In this document: piece by piece, positions 33,262-42,741 of the stretch
How positions within the stretch are numbered: the stretch's first letter is position 1
How the letters are laid out: each line of letters begins with the position of its first letter
Assembly (NCBI RefSeq): GCF_900182575.1
Contig: NZ_FXSZ01000001.1
Location: 620,001 to 684,000, forward strand
Direction: 5' to 3'
DNA from: Solitalea koreensis
GTDB taxonomy: Bacteria; Bacteroidota; Bacteroidia; Sphingobacteriales; Sphingobacteriaceae
Length of the DNA: 64,000 nucleotides
Notes under the pieces: generated by a model
What the model was told of the DNA's origin: nothing
Databases searched by the model: none
Seen by the model: only the letters and a program-made list of their open reading frames with translations
Translations under genes and position numbers: made by a program

Positions 33262-34485
33262 TTAAAGTTTAACGCTGCAGAGGTAGTGTTTTTTAACTGT
33301 TTTAGAGAGCGATTCGATGTTGAAGTTATCTGATGCGGCGGTAATATCTACAACCGAACGGTCCTTACGTAATATTCCTATTTTATCCGCTTTAGGGTTA
33401 TAGGCGTTATTCCAGATGGTATCTTCAAAAACAAAATAATTTACCTCGTCATCATTCAAACCAAAATGCTGTTTCACCTTGTTTTTAACCGCATTGACCT
33501 TTGTTTTAGAGATTGGTTCTTGCTGGATTTCAACCCTAAAAAGCTGACGATTAATCAAAGCCTTGCAAAGAAACGCCAATATTTTATCTTCATGATCGGC
33601 CCATATTTTTATGCAAACAGAAATATCATCATCGTCTAATTGAACAAAAAGTTTTAAATATTTTTCATCCGCAATAAAGTGTTCTTCAGAAATACGATTG
33701 TATAAAAACTCCTTAAAAGCTGGCGTGGTAAACAATTCGACACCTTGTAAAGCCAGTTCTTTAGCACGCTTTAAAATTTTGATCAGCATAGTTTCGGCGG
33801 CAAGCACTGTTTTGTGCAAATAAACCTGCCAATACATCAGCCGGCGGGCTATGATGAACTTTTCGATTGAATAAATACCTTTTTCTTCGGCAACAATTTG
33901 ATCATCGGCAACATTTAACATTTTAATGATACGATCAAAACTGATCACCCCTTCTGACACCCCGGTAAAGAAACTATCCCGGTTCAAATAATCCATGCGA
34001 TCAAGGTCCAACTGGCTGGAAACCAATTGGTGTAAAAACTTTTTCTCATAGCGATTATTAAAAATCTCAATGGCCAAACTTAGTTTACCTTTAAACTCTT
34101 TGTTTAACCTATCCATAATCAAAGTCGAGATGGTTTCGTGATGAATATCTTCGATGATGCAATTTTCAAGGGCATGCGAAAACGGGCCATGGCCTATATC
34201 ATGCAATAAAATAGCAACGGTTACAGCCTCTGCTTCTTCATCCGTAATAATATGTCCTTTGCTTCTTAAAGTTTCCAAGGCAAGATTCATGAGATGCGTG
34301 GCACCCAAGGCATGATGAAAACGAGTATGTACAGCTCCCGGATAAACCAGGTGAGTCATAGCACATTGCTTAATATTGCGCAGACGTTGAAAGTACGGAT
34401 GAGACAATAAATCGAAGATAATTTCGTATTGTATAGTGATGAACCCGTACACCGGGTCGTTAACAATTTTTTTCTTATTGATCAT
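33262..34485 (-). CDS. HD-domain phosphohydrolase (dGTPase-like)
   Basis: The 407-residue protein has the HD metal site split in the usual way: TRFHHALGATHLMNLA, AILLHDIGHGPFSHALE and later QLDLDRMDYLNRDSFFTGV. These match the family related to dNTP triphosphohydrolases and SAMHD1-like enzymes. It probably hydrolyses a nucleotide or related phosphate ester; the substrate is unproven. It is the first gene of the minus-strand group leading to lpxD. Confidence 0.88.
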   Translation of the reverse strand: MINKKKIVNDPVYGFITIQYEIIFDLLSHPYFQRLRNIKQCAMTHLVYPGAVHTRFHHALGATHLMNLALETLRSKGHIITDEEAEAVTVAILLHDIGHGPFSHALENCIIEDIHHETISTLIMDRLNKEFKGKLSLAIEIFNNRYEKKFLHQLVSSQLDLDRMDYLNRDSFFTGVSEGVISFDRIIKMLNVADDQIVAEEKGIYSIEKFIIARRLMYWQVYLHKTVLAAETMLIKILKRAKELALQGVELFTTPAFKEFLYNRISEEHFIADEKYLKLFVQLDDDDISVCIKIWADHEDKILAFLCKALINRQLFRVEIQQEPISKTKVNAVKNKVKQHFGLNDDEVNYFVFEDTIWNNAYNPKADKIGILRKDRSVVDITAASDNFNIESLSKTVKKHYLCSVKL

Positions 34486-34683
34486 TTTCCTCCTACAAGT
34501 TGCAAATTTGCTAAATTTAGTGTTTATAATTTACCTATAATGCCCAATGGTGGTTTGGCGCTGTTTTTTTCTGAAAGTTGATTTAATTTTCAATGATCAC
34601 ATTGGTTAATTTTTAAGATCCGTTTTTCGCTAATATTTGAGATACGGGTTGTTACCTATTACTTATTATTAAAATAATTTACA

Positions 34684-36231
34684 ATGCAAGAACCTACTAT
34701 ACTTTGGGCCGACGATGAAATTGACCTATTAAAACCACATATCCTTTTCCTAAAAGATAAAGGTTATAACATAAAAACGGTTACCAATGGAAGCGATGCT
34801 CTGGATGCATTTAAGGCTGAGCATTTTGATATTATATTTTTAGATGAAAATATGCCCGGCCTCACCGGCCTGGAAACTCTGGTTGAAATAAAAAACATAA
34901 AACCTGATATTCCGGTAGTGCTTATCACCAAAAGCGAAGAAGAATATTTGATGGAAGATGCCATTGGCTCCAAAATCGATGATTATCTCATAAAGCCGGT
35001 AAACCCCAAGCAGATACTACTGACCATAAAAAAGATTCTGGATAAAAAAGGATTGGTACATGGCAAAACAGCATCGGCCTATCAACAGGAATTTCGCAAT
35101 CTTTTGATGACGTTGAATGACAATCTGAGTTATGAAGAATGGGCCGACGTATATAAAAAACTGATTTTTTGGGAAATTGAGTTACAAGGATTGGAAGACC
35201 CTGGCATGCACGAAATCTTAACACAGCAAAAAGCCGAAGCGAACGCACAGTTTTCCAAATTTGTAGAAAAAAATTACATCAAGTGGTTAAACAACCCTGA
35301 TATAGCTCCTGTGCAATCCCATCAGTTAATGAAACAAAAAGTATTTCCATTAATTGACAGCACTCCAACCTTCTTTTTATTGATCGACAACTTGCGCTAC
35401 GATCAATGGAAAATAATCAGCCCCATTATTTCAGAATATTTCAGAATAGAAACCGAAGAGTCTTATTACAGTATTCTTCCTACAGCTACCCAATATGCCC
35501 GAAATGCCATTTTCGCAGGATTATTACCAACTGAAATGGAAAAACGCTTTCCGGGCAAATGGCAAAACGATGAAGACGAAGGCGGTAAGAACCTGCACGA
35601 AGAAGCTTTTTTAGAAGATCAACTTAAAAGGCTACGTAAGAACTATAAGTTCTCCTATACCAAAGTTGTGAATTACGATCAGGGCAAAGACCTTGTTGAC
35701 AATATTCACACAATGGCCAATAACCAGCTCAATGTTATCGTGTACAACTTTGTCGATATGCTTTCCCATGCCCGCACCGAAATGGAAATTATCAGGGAAT
35801 TAGCCTCTGATGAAAAAGCGTATCGCTCACTAACCCTTTCATGGTTTGAAAATTCGCCATTATTGGAAGCCCTAAAAAAAATAGCCCAGAAAAAAGTGCG
35901 TCTGATTATCACCACCGACCATGGCACTATCCGAGTAAAAACCCCAAGCAAAGTAATTGGCGATAGAAATACCAACACTAACCTTCGCTACAAACAAGGA
36001 AAAAATCTGGCCTTTGAGCCCAAAGAAGTATTGCACATTAAAAACCCTCAAGACGCTTTTTTACCGAGGCAGCACATGAGTCAGAGTTTTATTTTTGCGA
36101 AAGAAGATGAATATTTTATTTACCCTAACAACTACAACCAGTTTGTAAACTATTACAACAACACGTTCCAGCATGGTGGCATTTCGTTGGAAGAAATGAT
36201 AATACCGTTTGTGGTATTGAGCACGAAATAA
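34684..36231 (+). CDS. porX: PorX-type response regulator with PglZ phosphatase domain
   Basis: The 515-residue protein begins with a receiver domain (acidic pair Asp10-Asp11, phosphoacceptor Asp54 in FLDENMPG, Lys in DYLIKPVNP) and ends with a PglZ alkaline-phosphatase-like domain (about residues 200-510, with LIDNLRYDQW, YNFVDMLSHAR and LIITTDHGTI). This architecture defines PorX, partner of the PorY kinase, which controls type IX secretion and gliding in Bacteroidota. porY is not in the window. It is followed by tsaE and alanine dehydrogenase on the same strand. Confidence 0.93.
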   Translation: MQEPTILWADDEIDLLKPHILFLKDKGYNIKTVTNGSDALDAFKAEHFDIIFLDENMPGLTGLETLVEIKNIKPDIPVVLITKSEEEYLMEDAIGSKIDDYLIKPVNPKQILLTIKKILDKKGLVHGKTASAYQQEFRNLLMTLNDNLSYEEWADVYKKLIFWEIELQGLEDPGMHEILTQQKAEANAQFSKFVEKNYIKWLNNPDIAPVQSHQLMKQKVFPLIDSTPTFFLLIDNLRYDQWKIISPIISEYFRIETEESYYSILPTATQYARNAIFAGLLPTEMEKRFPGKWQNDEDEGGKNLHEEAFLEDQLKRLRKNYKFSYTKVVNYDQGKDLVDNIHTMANNQLNVIVYNFVDMLSHARTEMEIIRELASDEKAYRSLTLSWFENSPLLEALKKIAQKKVRLIITTDHGTIRVKTPSKVIGDRNTNTNLRYKQGKNLAFEPKEVLHIKNPQDAFLPRQHMSQSFIFAKEDEYFIYPNNYNQFVNYYNNTFQHGGISLEEMIIPFVVLSTK

Positions 36232-36448
36232 GATTTGGACTGAGCGAGAGAATGATGTAATGACTGAATGAAAGAGGATTGAATGAGAGCATTAAACAGA
36301 GAGATTACTATTTACTCTATCGTTCACTAACTTTTTTTGTAAAGACATTAACGGTAAATAATTAGGATGACAGAATAAATAAAGAGATTGTTACTTTTAT
36401 TCCTTTAATTCACTCATTCCATAATTCTATCATTCACTCATTTTTTGC
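36232..36448. repeat. Degenerate ATTCACTCATTC-type repeat spacer before tsaE
   Basis: This 217-bp gap holds no gene. Its right half has copies of ATTCACTCATT (near 36409-36442) and its left half carries inverse-complement versions (GAATGAAAG, GAATGAGAG). The same words recur at 36920-36995 after tsaE, so the tsaE gene is framed by related repeats. Confidence 0.55.
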
Positions 36449-36883
36449 ATGACATTAACAGTAAATCAGGAATCTGAACTTCTTTCAGCAGCGGAGCAAC
36501 TCTTAACATTTGCTGAAAACGAGCGTATCTTCATATTCAACGGTGAAATGGGAGCGGGCAAAACCACTTTCATAAAAACCATTTGCAAAGCATTAGGCGT
36601 TAAAAACAACGTCTCGAGCCCTAGTTTTGCATTGGTAAATGAATACCAGAGTTCCAGTGCTAAAATCTATCATTTTGATTTTTATCGCCTAAAAAATGAA
36701 GTCGAAGCGCTTGACATGGGCTGTGAAGAGTACTTTTCAAGCGGCGATTATTGCTTTATAGAATGGCCATCCAAAATCCCCAACTATCTGCCTAAACAAT
36801 TAATTAGTGTAACCATTGAAGAACAAACGGACGGCTCAAGAACAATTAATGCAGAAAGACTGAAGAATGGAATAACAGAATGA
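36449..36883 (+). CDS. tsaE: tRNA threonylcarbamoyladenosine synthesis ATPase
   Basis: TsaE is the ATPase that works with TsaB and TsaD to make t6A at position 37 of ANN-decoding tRNAs. The 144-residue protein has Walker A GEMGAGKT (residues 32-39), the TsaE motif VSSPSFALVNEY and the FDFYRL segment, with CFIEWPSKIP near the end. Length is normal. It sits between porX and alanine dehydrogenase with repeat-rich gaps on both sides. Confidence 0.95.
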   Translation: MTLTVNQESELLSAAEQLLTFAENERIFIFNGEMGAGKTTFIKTICKALGVKNNVSSPSFALVNEYQSSSAKIYHFDFYRLKNEVEALDMGCEEYFSSGDYCFIEWPSKIPNYLPKQLISVTIEEQTDGSRTINAERLKNGITE

Positions 36884-37011
36884 GATTGAGATAAGGATAG
36901 AATTATAGATTAACTTCTTATGCATTCACTCATTCTTTCATCCGCACATTCTCTCATTCTCATATTCATCATTCAATTTTATTATCTTTATCATTCCAAA
37001 AAACGTCATTA

Positions 37012-38238
37012 ATGAGTCCGAGTATTATGTCCGGTTTTTCTGAAGTTGCTAAACAAGCTTTATTACAGCCTCAGGAATCATTGCTTGAGATCAAGAAAAA
37101 GAAACAAGAGTTAGCAATTGGAATTCCAAAAGAACTTGCTTTTCAGGAAAAACGCATTGCAATTACCCCCTCTTCAGTTGAAGTACTGGTAAGTAACGGA
37201 CATGATGTATATGTAGAAGCAGGTGCTGGTGAGGGAGCTCATTTTTCAGATAAAAAATACAGCGATGCCGGGGCCAAAATCATTTACCACCGGAAAGAAA
37301 TTTTCAACGCTGACATTCTTATGAAAGTTGCTCCTCCTACTATGGAAGAGATTGGAATGATGAAAATGGGCCAAACGCTTATTTCTGCCATAAACATCGC
37401 TGTCTTACGTGAGGATTATATTAAAGCCCTGATGAATAAAAAAGTGACCGCTCTTGGCTACGAATATTTAAAAGACGAAGACGGAAGCTTAGTAGTGGTT
37501 CGTTCCATGAGTGAAATTGTTGGAAATACAGCCATTCAAGTAGCGGCAGAGTACTTAAGCAATAGCCGCCAAGGCAAAGGAATGATGTTTGGCGGAGTAA
37601 CCGGCATTCCTTCCACTGAAGTTGTAATCATTGGGGCCGGTACTGTAGGCGAGTTCGCCGCCCGGGCCGCTTTAGCCTTAGGCTGTGAAGTAAAAATATT
37701 CGACGATTCATTGTATCGCCTTCGCAGGTTACAGAGCAATCTCAGTAAACGCATTTTCACCTCTGTTATTCAGCCCAAAGTTTTAGTAAAAGCTTTACGC
37801 ACTTGTGATGTAGCCATAGGAGCTTTGCGCGCGAATGACGGCAGATGTCCCTGCATTGTCTCGGAAGAAATGGTAACCGAAATGCAACCCGATTCGGTCA
37901 TTATTGATGTGAGTATTGATCAGGGGGGATGTTTTGAGACCTCGCAAATGACCAATCATGAAAATCCTATTTATCGCAAACACGATGTTATTCATTACTG
38001 TGTACCGAATATCCCATCGCGCGTGGCCCGCACCGCATCGTATGCCTTAACCAATATTTTCACTCCAATTTTGACTGATATTGGTGACAATGGAGGGATA
38101 AAAAACATGATGTGGATACGCAAAGGAGTACGCCAGGGTGTTTACATTTATCAAGGACACCTTACCAATGTACACCTCAGCGAGCAATTTAAACTCCCTT
38201 ACAAGGATTTGGATTTACTTGTCGCAGCTCAACGGTAG
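37012..38238 (+). CDS. ald: Alanine dehydrogenase
   Basis: The enzyme interconverts L-alanine and pyruvate with NAD. The 408-residue protein has AIGIPKELAFQEKRIAITPS near residue 38 and the Rossmann motif VVIIGAGTVGEFAARAAL in the middle, both typical of the Ald/transhydrogenase family. It carries an N-terminal extension of about 35 residues relative to the common 370-residue form. VIIDVSIDQGGCFETSQMT is also characteristic. It probably supplies pyruvate from alanine or ammonium assimilation. Confidence 0.9.
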   Translation: MSPSIMSGFSEVAKQALLQPQESLLEIKKKKQELAIGIPKELAFQEKRIAITPSSVEVLVSNGHDVYVEAGAGEGAHFSDKKYSDAGAKIIYHRKEIFNADILMKVAPPTMEEIGMMKMGQTLISAINIAVLREDYIKALMNKKVTALGYEYLKDEDGSLVVVRSMSEIVGNTAIQVAAEYLSNSRQGKGMMFGGVTGIPSTEVVIIGAGTVGEFAARAALALGCEVKIFDDSLYRLRRLQSNLSKRIFTSVIQPKVLVKALRTCDVAIGALRANDGRCPCIVSEEMVTEMQPDSVIIDVSIDQGGCFETSQMTNHENPIYRKHDVIHYCVPNIPSRVARTASYALTNIFTPILTDIGDNGGIKNMMWIRKGVRQGVYIYQGHLTNVHLSEQFKLPYKDLDLLVAAQR

Positions 38239-38321
38239 AAAGAGTAGAGGTAGAGGTAAAAATAAATCTAGGATCAAACTTAAGAAGAGTCAAAAATCAG
38301 CTTTAAATTTCCAGTAATATA

Positions 38322-38390
38322 GTCTTGATTCCTGTAGCTAACGTCTTGATTCTCATGTCTCAAATTGTCTTGATTCCTGAATCTTAATTC
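38322..38390 (+). repeat. Tandem degenerate GTCTTGATTC repeats upstream of VanX-like gene
   Basis: GTCTTGATTC occurs exactly at 38322-38331, 38343-38352 and 38367-38376, and once in changed form (ATCTTAATTC) at 38381-38390. The spacings are 21, 24 and 14 bp and the array ends 10 bp before the ATG. It covers the promoter/leader region of the downstream gene. Confidence 0.75.
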
Positions 38391-38400
38391 CTGTATCTTC

Positions 38401-39099
38401 ATGAAAATCTTACTTACAACTTGTTTCGGATTATTCGTTGCAACGGCCTTTGCTCAGGAAATAAAGCCTAATAAATATGGATTAAAGGTGGTTTCTGATG
38501 TAGAGGTTTATAAGCAGCAGGTCGCTAAAGATTCTTCCAATGAATTGGTAGAAATCAAAAAGTGCATACCCAACATTGTACTCGATATACGTTATGCAAC
38601 TTCCAACAATTTCATGGAAGAACCCGTTTACACCACTGTCGCCGCATTTACCCGACTACCTGTAGTTAGAGCCTTGCAAAAAATTCAACATGAATTAAAC
38701 AAGCAAGGTTTGGGCTTAAAAATATTTGACGCATACCGACCGTATAGCGTAACAGTTGCATTTTTTGAAAAGAAAAAAGACAGCGTTTTTCTTGCCTTGC
38801 CATCGAAAGGCTCACGGCATAACAGAGGCTGTGCTATTGATCTTACGATCGTTAAGCTCAAAAACGGCAAAGAGCTGAAAATGCCAACACCTTATGACTC
38901 TTTTTCAACCAAAGCATATGCTGATTGCGCAGATCTGCCAAAAAATGTAATTAAGAACAGGGAACTATTAAAGTCAATAATGAGCAAATATGGCTTTACC
39001 GTTTACAAAGAAGAATGGTGGCACTATGATTACAATGGATGGAAAGCATTTGACCATACCGATTTAACGTTTGAACAATTATTATCCTTAAAACACTAA
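38401..39099 (+). CDS. VanX/DdpX-type D-alanyl-D-alanine dipeptidase
   Basis: The 232-residue exported protein (signal peptide to TAFAQ) has the M15D zinc motifs: SKGSRHNRGCAIDLT (SxHxxGxAxD, with His and Asp ligands) and EEWWHYDY (ExxWH, with catalytic Glu and His ligand). Upstream, LDIRYATSNNFMEEPVY and DAYRPYS are also family marks. It cleaves D-Ala-D-Ala, most likely to recycle peptidoglycan peptides. No vancomycin-resistance neighbours (vanH, vanA) are present. Confidence 0.93.
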   Translation: MKILLTTCFGLFVATAFAQEIKPNKYGLKVVSDVEVYKQQVAKDSSNELVEIKKCIPNIVLDIRYATSNNFMEEPVYTTVAAFTRLPVVRALQKIQHELNKQGLGLKIFDAYRPYSVTVAFFEKKKDSVFLALPSKGSRHNRGCAIDLTIVKLKNGKELKMPTPYDSFSTKAYADCADLPKNVIKNRELLKSIMSKYGFTVYKEEWWHYDYNGWKAFDHTDLTFEQLLSLKH

Positions 39100-39215
39100 T
39101 CCAGCATACTCAAAGCAACAAGAACAACGTTCGGAGGTTCAATCTTGATATAGCGTATAGTTCTCTTTTTTTACTTCGCTCATTTTGACTTGATTCAAAC
39201 AAATCTTCAATCTGA

Positions 39216-40019
39216 TCAATCAACAAGACCTTTAAAGAACTCTAACTCCTGCTTTATAGCTTTTGCCCAGTATTGCCGGTTGTGACTACCCGGTTGTGAT
39301 ATATAGGTAGCGTTAATTTTAAGCTCGTCACACTTTTTTCGAAGCTGATTATTGGCCTCGTAAAAGAAATCTTCTGTTCCGCAATCAAAAATGATTTGCT
39401 TATCGGTTCCTGCAATTTTTTGAATTTTATTGACGATTGAGAATTGATCCCAGGTGGCTTTGCTGGTGGAAAAATCGCCCAACAGCCTACTTATCCCGAA
39501 TTTATCACCGGATGCAGCTAACACGACACCGCCGCTTGTACTTCCTGCACTTTTAAATACTTCCGGATGTTCCAGGAAAATGGTTAATGCACCATGGCCA
39601 CCCATACTTAGTCCTGTAATAAAAACGTTATTTTCATTGACCCTGTACCTTGACTTTATTTCAGGGAAAAGTGTTTCATAGAAAAAATCAACAAACTGAA
39701 AGTGGGGCTTTAACGGCGAATTCAAATACCAGGAATCATAAAAGCCATCGGGGCAAACAATAATAAAACCATACTCATCGGCATACTGCTGAGCATTCAT
39801 GATGCTGTTCCATTGCTTATAATTTCCTGACCAACCGTGCAAAAGAAAAACAGTCGGATAGTTTTTCTCAGCAGAATAACCGGCAGGCTTAAACACCCAA
39901 ACCGTATCCGGCCCCGGAACTTTAGCGGATTTTAACACGAATTGATCCTGCGCTTTACTCTCGTTAAAAGCAATTAGGATGAGGAACACGATGAAAAGTA
40001 ATCTAATTTTTAGTTTCAT
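39216..40019 (-). CDS. Secreted esterase, alpha/beta-hydrolase (esterase D/Fes-like)
   Basis: The protein has a signal peptide (from MKLKIRLLFIVFLILI; the frame opens five codons earlier) and the alpha/beta-hydrolase nucleophile motif FITGLSMGGHGAL with its Ser, after VFLLHGWSGNYKQWN. The C-terminal SQPGSHNRQYW supplies the catalytic His. This matches the PF00756 putative esterases, which include feruloyl and acetyl-xylan esterases. The natural ester is unknown. It is divergent from the aspartyl protease gene. Confidence 0.88.
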   Translation of the reverse strand: MKLKIRLLFIVFLILIAFNESKAQDQFVLKSAKVPGPDTVWVFKPAGYSAEKNYPTVFLLHGWSGNYKQWNSIMNAQQYADEYGFIIVCPDGFYDSWYLNSPLKPHFQFVDFFYETLFPEIKSRYRVNENNVFITGLSMGGHGALTIFLEHPEVFKSAGSTSGGVVLAASGDKFGISRLLGDFSTSKATWDQFSIVNKIQKIAGTDKQIIFDCGTEDFFYEANNQLRKKCDELKINATYISQPGSHNRQYWAKAIKQELEFFKGLVD

Positions 40020-40156
40020 TTTATCCTTTAACATTTTAATTTATGCTCAACACATTACATTTAAAAATAGGCTCAGGTCATAGCTTTCATTATATTTATA
40101 AAAACATCATACATCTATTACAAGTTACGCTTTGGACTTATTAGACCAAAACTGCT

Positions 40157-41416
40157 ATGACAAGTTTCGACCATATAGTATTTCGTAGCTCGAGGCTTAT
40201 CGCATTTTTTACAGTATGCGCATCGCTCTTCATTTCAAATGTAGCCTTCTCACAATATCAGTTCAACTTACTCGATAAAAAAAAGCAAACCAGTTTTTCG
40301 TTCCAATTTCAACGCAACCTAATTATCATTCCTGTTCAAATTAACGGCAAAGGTCCTTTTAACTTCATCCTTGACTCCGGCGTTAGCATCCTGCTAATTA
40401 CGGATCCGTCGTTAAAAGACTCCATTGGAGTGCCCTTAGGAAAAAAAATAAACATCAAAGGTCTTGGAGAAGGGGAAGATATTACTGCATTTGTTGCACC
40501 CGGATTAGACATACGGATTGACCGCGTGGAGTCAACCAATATAGCAGGTGCTATTATTTCTAAGGATATTTTGCAACTATCCAACTATGTTGGAATGCCT
40601 ATTTCCGGCATTATTGGATATGACTTCTTTAATAGCTTTGTTGTTAAGATCAACTACGTTGGCAGCACTATCACCGTTTATGACGCTAGTAAATTCAAAG
40701 CTCCGAGAGGTAACACCAAACTCATTCCATTGTTAATCGAAAACCAACGTGCTTATGTTTTTGCCGACACTAAACTGAATGACACACTGACAATTCGCAC
40801 AAAGTTAATAGTCGACACAGGCGCCGGCCACCCGGTTTCTCTTGAACCAGGCTCTGACCCTAGAATTAAAATCCCTGACTCTAGCCTAAATGCTCATTTA
40901 GGAGTTGGCTTGAGTGGCCCGATAGAAGGCCATATCGGGCGTATTAAAAAATTAAGCCTCGAAAACATTGAGTTAAAAAATGTAATTGTTTCTTTCCCTG
41001 AATACAATGATGTGGCAGCAAAGGTTGATTACAAACGAAACGGAAACATCGGCAATGACCTATTAAAACGCTTTACTGTTACATTCGACTATCCACACGC
41101 TCGGATGTTCCTGAAACCAAATTTGTTGTTTAATGAACCTTTTGAACACGACATGAGTGGTATGGAATTGATCTCACATGGAACCGATTATCATCGGTAT
41201 ATTATTTCGACCGTTCAACCAGGATCTCCAGCCGATCTCAGCGGGTTAAAAAAAGATGATGAAATTATTTATATCAATTTTAAGCCTGTGAGTGAAATGT
41301 CTATTTCAGAAATTGACAATCTGTTACGCTCTAAAGATAAACGCATTTTACTTCTTCAAATCCGTAGAAAAAATACTACTGATTACGTGGTGTTAACGCT
41401 GAAAAGACGCGTTTAA
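40157..41416 (+). CDS. Exported retropepsin-like aspartyl protease with PDZ domain
   Basis: The 419-residue protein has a signal peptide (ending NVAFSQ), two aspartyl-protease half-sites, FILDSGVSILLITD near residue 70 and LIVDTGAGHPVS near residue 220, and a C-terminal PDZ domain (ISTVQPGSPADLSGLKKDDE). Two Asp-Ser/Thr-Gly sites in one chain suggest a single-chain pepsin-like pseudo-dimer. It probably acts in the periplasm. It ends 4 bp inside the convergent anmK gene. Confidence 0.88.
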   Translation: MTSFDHIVFRSSRLIAFFTVCASLFISNVAFSQYQFNLLDKKKQTSFSFQFQRNLIIIPVQINGKGPFNFILDSGVSILLITDPSLKDSIGVPLGKKINIKGLGEGEDITAFVAPGLDIRIDRVESTNIAGAIISKDILQLSNYVGMPISGIIGYDFFNSFVVKINYVGSTITVYDASKFKAPRGNTKLIPLLIENQRAYVFADTKLNDTLTIRTKLIVDTGAGHPVSLEPGSDPRIKIPDSSLNAHLGVGLSGPIEGHIGRIKKLSLENIELKNVIVSFPEYNDVAAKVDYKRNGNIGNDLLKRFTVTFDYPHARMFLKPNLLFNEPFEHDMSGMELISHGTDYHRYIISTVQPGSPADLSGLKKDDEIIYINFKPVSEMSISEIDNLLRSKDKRILLLQIRRKNTTDYVVLTLKRRV

Positions 41417-42615
41417 TTCGGAAAAGAAATCTTACCCATAGTTACAGCAGGTATCCCTCTTTCTTTATTCCCAAATGCATCACCTGATCCAGCAACGGTT
41501 TCGTTGGCTAAAATGGCAAACAATACTGCCTCCTTGGCATCAGGCTTTATGGCCAAATCATCCGTCGTATGGAATTTACAATTCGGAAGCTCCTGCTTTA
41601 TAAATTCAACCATTAACGGATTATGCATGCCCCCTCCACTCAAATATACATGCAACTCTTCCTGTTTAGTAAAGCACTTGTTGATGGCATCAGTAATGCC
41701 ATCGGCAGAAAATTTTGTTAATGTTGCTAGTACATCTTCATTGGAAATAGATCCAGTATTACTATTTATTTGTGCAGTTTGCAAATAATTCAAGCCAAAC
41801 AACTCTGGGCCAGTAGTTTTTGGAAAACTTTGATTAAAGAAATCATTCGATTTTAACTCCTTCAATAATGCGAAATTAACCATTCCTTTACGAGCTAATT
41901 CAGCATTCTCATCAAAGTATTTCCCGGGAAAATGCTTTTGTACAAATGCATCAATTAGTGTATTTCCCGTCCCGACATCGGTAGAAAAAACCAGTTTCGG
42001 ATCACGATGAGCGGGCAAGTAGGTAAAATTGGCAATACCTCCAATGTTAAGCATAATACGGTTTTCATCTTCCGTAGAAAAAATAAGATAATCCCCGTAA
42101 ACTGCCAGTGGAGCACCTTCACCGCCTGCCGCAATATGTTTTTGCCTAAAATCGCTGATGGTTATAATGTTCGTCGTTACTGCTAAATGATCGCCATCGC
42201 CAATTTGAAGGGTGGCATTTCCAAATTTTTCAAGTTCATGCAAGCGCTTTGGGGCATGAAAAACAGTTTGCCCATGACTGGCAATCAAATCAATATCATT
42301 GGGAGTAAGTTTCCATTTCTTCAAACACTCCAAAATCATTTTACCATGCTCAATTCCTATCCAGGGATTCAACACACATAAATGCTGAAAATCAATTTCG
42401 CGTTTCGCAAAAATTTTCTTTACTTCTTCTTTAAAGTTGGTGTGAAAACCCACGCTTTCGAACTCAACTAATTCCACTTTTGTGTTGGTGCCAGCATTTT
42501 GAATTTTACACAATGCTATATCTAAGCCATCCATTGAAGTCCCCGACATGAGTCCGATGATGAATCTTTGTGACTTTGAAGCTATTTTATAAAGTTTTTC
42601 AATATTTTGATTCAT
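41413..42615 (-). CDS. anmK: Anhydro-N-acetylmuramic acid kinase
   Basis: AnmK phosphorylates and opens 1,6-anhydro-MurNAc released during cell-wall turnover. The 400-residue protein starts after an early helix with FIIGLMSGTSMDGLDIALC, has SHGQTVFHAPKR, and the C-terminal YLSGGGMHNPLMVEFIKQEL, all AnmK signatures. The position beside nagB and the HGSNAT-like gene fits a muropeptide and amino-sugar recycling region. The gene is divergent from nagB. Confidence 0.95.
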   Translation of the reverse strand: MNQNIEKLYKIASKSQRFIIGLMSGTSMDGLDIALCKIQNAGTNTKVELVEFESVGFHTNFKEEVKKIFAKREIDFQHLCVLNPWIGIEHGKMILECLKKWKLTPNDIDLIASHGQTVFHAPKRLHELEKFGNATLQIGDGDHLAVTTNIITISDFRQKHIAAGGEGAPLAVYGDYLIFSTEDENRIMLNIGGIANFTYLPAHRDPKLVFSTDVGTGNTLIDAFVQKHFPGKYFDENAELARKGMVNFALLKELKSNDFFNQSFPKTTGPELFGLNYLQTAQINSNTGSISNEDVLATLTKFSADGITDAINKCFTKQEELHVYLSGGGMHNPLMVEFIKQELPNCKFHTTDDLAIKPDAKEAVLFAILANETVAGSGDAFGNKERGIPAVTMGKISFPN

Positions 42616-42741
42616 ACTGATTTTGCCATTAAATAAACGATAAATTAAAAAATAAAATCTTATTTTTGAGCCTAGTGCAAAAAAGAGCGTCTTACTTTGC
42701 GAAAAATTTATTCATAAGCCCCTTTAGCAATAAACTTCAAA

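Noticed and set aside
38401..39099. Vancomycin-resistance locus
   Set aside because: Only a VanX-like dipeptidase is present, without vanH or vanA, and it is exported, which fits peptidoglycan recycling better.
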